A stretch of 5,616 nt of DNA from the NCBI GenBank assembly GCA_016926135.1, contig JAFGPH010000379.1, positions 1 to 5,616 of the forward strand, in the 5' to 3' direction. The notes beneath the pieces were generated by a model. The model did not search any database. It had not been told where the DNA came from and saw nothing but the letters and a program-made list of their open reading frames with translations. This document shows positions 4,944 through 5,616 of the stretch, piece after piece. The translations under genes and the position numbers were made by a program. Every line of letters starts with the position of its first letter. Position 1 is the stretch's first letter. The stretch comes from Deltaproteobacteria bacterium (GTDB taxonomy: Bacteria > Desulfobacterota > DSM-4660 > Desulfatiglandales > HGW-15).

Positions 4944-5381
4944 TTGAAATTCAGAGAATTGGTGAGACTGCTTGAAGCCCATGGATTCGAGTTGGTGAAG
5001 GAGAAAGGGTCCATCCGCTATTATGGCAAGTCTGGCTGGCCTGCTCTAATCCGAGTCGACTACCATGGCGCCAAGGAAGTGCCTAGCGGCACCTGCCACC
5101 ATATCCTTAAGTCTGCGGGAATAAAGAAGGGAGAAAGCATGATTGATCTGCCCTATTCCTTGATTATCGAGGCAACAGAAGAACCCGATTTCTTTGGTTT
5201 TTTTTCCCCCGATTTGGAAGGGTTTACAGGAATTGGCCATTCCATAGAGGACTGCGTGTATAAAGCGAAATGGGGGATGAAGGAACACGTGGCACTCCTC
5301 AAGGAAAAGGGCCTGCCCGTTCCTCGGAAGGTGAAAAATCCGAAAATCATCGTACAGAACGAAGCAAGGTTGGCAGCGTAG
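4944..5381 (+). CDS. hicAB: HicA toxin and HicB antitoxin fused in one frame
   Basis: A 145-residue open frame joining two proteins that are normally separate. Residues 1-63 are HicA, a small dsRBD-fold mRNA interferase (MKFRELVRLLEAHGFELVKE, then GSIRYYGK, VDYHGAKEVPSGTCHHILKS and AGIKKG). Residues 66-145 are an 80-residue HicB antitoxin with the partial RNase H fold (YSLIIEATEEPDFFGFFSPD, LEGFTGIGHSIEDCV, LPVPRK). No stop separates them. HicA usually has a catalytic histidine in the GSH motif; here the position is Ile24 (GSIR), although H41, H52 and H53 remain and I believe a GSIRYY subfamily exists. Start is TTG at 4944 with AGGAGA 5 bases upstream, a weak start that suits a toxin. hicB keeps its own start at 5139. 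The frame ends 7 bases before attC-like site 3. The fusion may be real or a one-base artefact. Confidence 0.85.
   Translation: MKFRELVRLLEAHGFELVKEKGSIRYYGKSGWPALIRVDYHGAKEVPSGTCHHILKSAGIKKGESMIDLPYSLIIEATEEPDFFGFFSPDLEGFTGIGHSIEDCVYKAKWGMKEHVALLKEKGLPVPRKVKNPKIIVQNEARLAA
5127..5141 (+). promoter_or_regulatory. Internal ribosome binding site and ATG of hicB
   Basis: AAGGGAG (5127-5133) lies 5 bases before an in-frame ATG (5139-5141) where HicB homology begins. Free 80-residue HicB could be made from here in excess over the fusion. In the next frame GCA-TGA overlaps this ATG as ATGA, the usual hicA-hicB junction, so a single-base change would restore two separate genes. Confidence 0.6.
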
Positions 5382-5388
5382 GTCAGCC

Positions 5389-5448
5389 ACCGAACCCGTC
5401 GCCCAACCTGACCGGAAAGGGCACCGGCAAGTTGGCTTCGCGTTGTGA
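5389..5448 (+). other. attC-like recombination site 3 (60 bp)
   Basis: A compact element starting 7 bases after the hicAB stop. Left box ACCGAAC (5389-5395), 7-base spacer, inner stem CCAACCTG-(A)-CCGG (5403-5415) pairing with CCGG-CAAGTTGG (5424-5435) with one C-A mismatch and an unpaired A in the left arm, 8-base loop, 6-base spacer, then GTTGTGA (5442-5448). Size, spacer lengths and the unpaired left-arm base match the classic short attC layout. AAC and GTT pair; most of the rest of the right box does not, which is tolerated because those bases come from the next cassette. Its left arm matches that of site 2 at 24 of 34 positions (5386-5419 against 4760-4793). Competing pairings exist, for example GGAAAGG (5414-5420) with CCTTTCC (5449-5455). 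Confidence 0.55.
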
Positions 5449-5479
5449 CCTTTCCATTCGACGCGGTAGGCGGAACCTA

Positions 5480-5516
5480 TTGACGCCACACATTGTTATG
5501 TGTCATAGTATGTGTG
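5480..5516 (+). promoter_or_regulatory. vapB promoter and operator repeats
   Basis: TTGACG (5480-5485) and CATAGT (5504-5509) are 18 bases apart. The interval contains ACACAT-TGTT-ATGTGT (5488-5503), and a wider pair CACACAT (5487-5493) and ATGTGTG (5510-5516). VapB antitoxins bind inverted repeats overlapping their own promoter, so this is a likely autoregulatory operator. Confidence 0.5.
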
Positions 5517-5528
5517 GAGGTGATGGAC

Positions 5529-5616
5529 GTGGCGACGAATCTGCAGATCGATGACAACTTGATCGATAAGGCGGTCAGGCTCGGGAAGCACCGCACGAAG
5601 AAGGCGGCGGTCACCC
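5529..5616 (+). CDS. vapB: VapB-family antitoxin, N-terminal part
   Basis: Partial gene: 29 codons before the window ends. The product begins MATNLQIDDNLIDKAVRLGK and continues HRTKKAAVT, the ribbon-helix-helix type start typical of VapB antitoxins (ID..LI..A..LG..RTKK.AV). VapB neutralises a PIN-domain VapC ribonuclease; vapC would be expected next but lies beyond the edge. GTG at 5529 is chosen as start because GGAGG (5516-5520) is 8 bases upstream. The in-frame ATG at 5523 lies only 2 bases from the same GGAGG, too close. It would be the next cassette after attC-like site 3 and has its own promoter and operator repeats. Confidence 0.82.
   Translation, partial: MATNLQIDDNLIDKAVRLGKHRTKKAAVT

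Noticed and set aside
5270..5554. Plus-strand frame of 94 codons across the hicB end and attC-like site 3
   Set aside because: It is a shadow of hicB and the hairpin region; its product is low-complexity and polar, and it would overlap vapB.
1..5616. CRISPR array, tRNA, rRNA or insertion sequence
   Set aside because: No regularly spaced repeats, cloverleaf or rRNA-like sequence, transposase frame or terminal inverted repeats were seen on either strand by eye.

Overview
The window looks like a piece of a Gram-negative bacterial chromosome, possibly Desulfobacterota (former Deltaproteobacteria) or a relative. This is inferred from the phoH then HD-7TM order, the zinc-ribbon thioredoxin 2, and the OmpA-type outer-membrane domain. 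No rRNA or other phylogenetic marker is present, so the placement is loose.

Left part (1-2275, all on the minus strand) is housekeeping. It holds the start of a 7TM-HD (PgpH-like) membrane phosphodiesterase gene that runs off the window, preceded in the same direction by a complete phoH. Just upstream of phoH, and overlapping its start, is a 53-codon remnant of yjbQ that keeps only the N-terminus of that family. Further upstream is a complete trxC-type thioredoxin with an N-terminal zinc ribbon.

Middle part (2276-3154) is a worn junction. An OmpA-domain gene on the plus strand has a good C-terminal domain but no recognisable start codon, ribosome binding site or signal peptide. It appears to have lost its 5' end.

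Right part (3155-5616, all on the plus strand) reads like an integron gene-cassette array with no integrase in view. The order is: a 24-codon small ORF coupled to a SAM methyltransferase; a Phd/YefM antitoxin with a ParE/RelE toxin; a HicA-HicB pair read as one open frame; and the start of a VapB antitoxin at the window edge. After the methyltransferase, after the ParE/RelE pair and after HicAB lies a hairpin-forming element with attC-like layout: outer R boxes, short unpaired spacers, an inner stem with an unpaired base in the left arm, and a GTT at the right end. The site at 4763-4883 is the clearest, the one at 5389-5448 is 60 bp long and good, and the one at 3898-3956 is degenerate. The two better sites share a similar left arm (24 of 34 bases identical).

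The three toxin-antitoxin modules belong to different families. Inverted repeats, and in places promoter-like boxes, precede each of them, as expected for self-regulated cassettes that do not depend on an integron promoter. The most unusual gene is hicAB: toxin and antitoxin are fused in frame, hicB keeps its own internal ribosome binding site, and the usual HicA catalytic histidine position is isoleucine.
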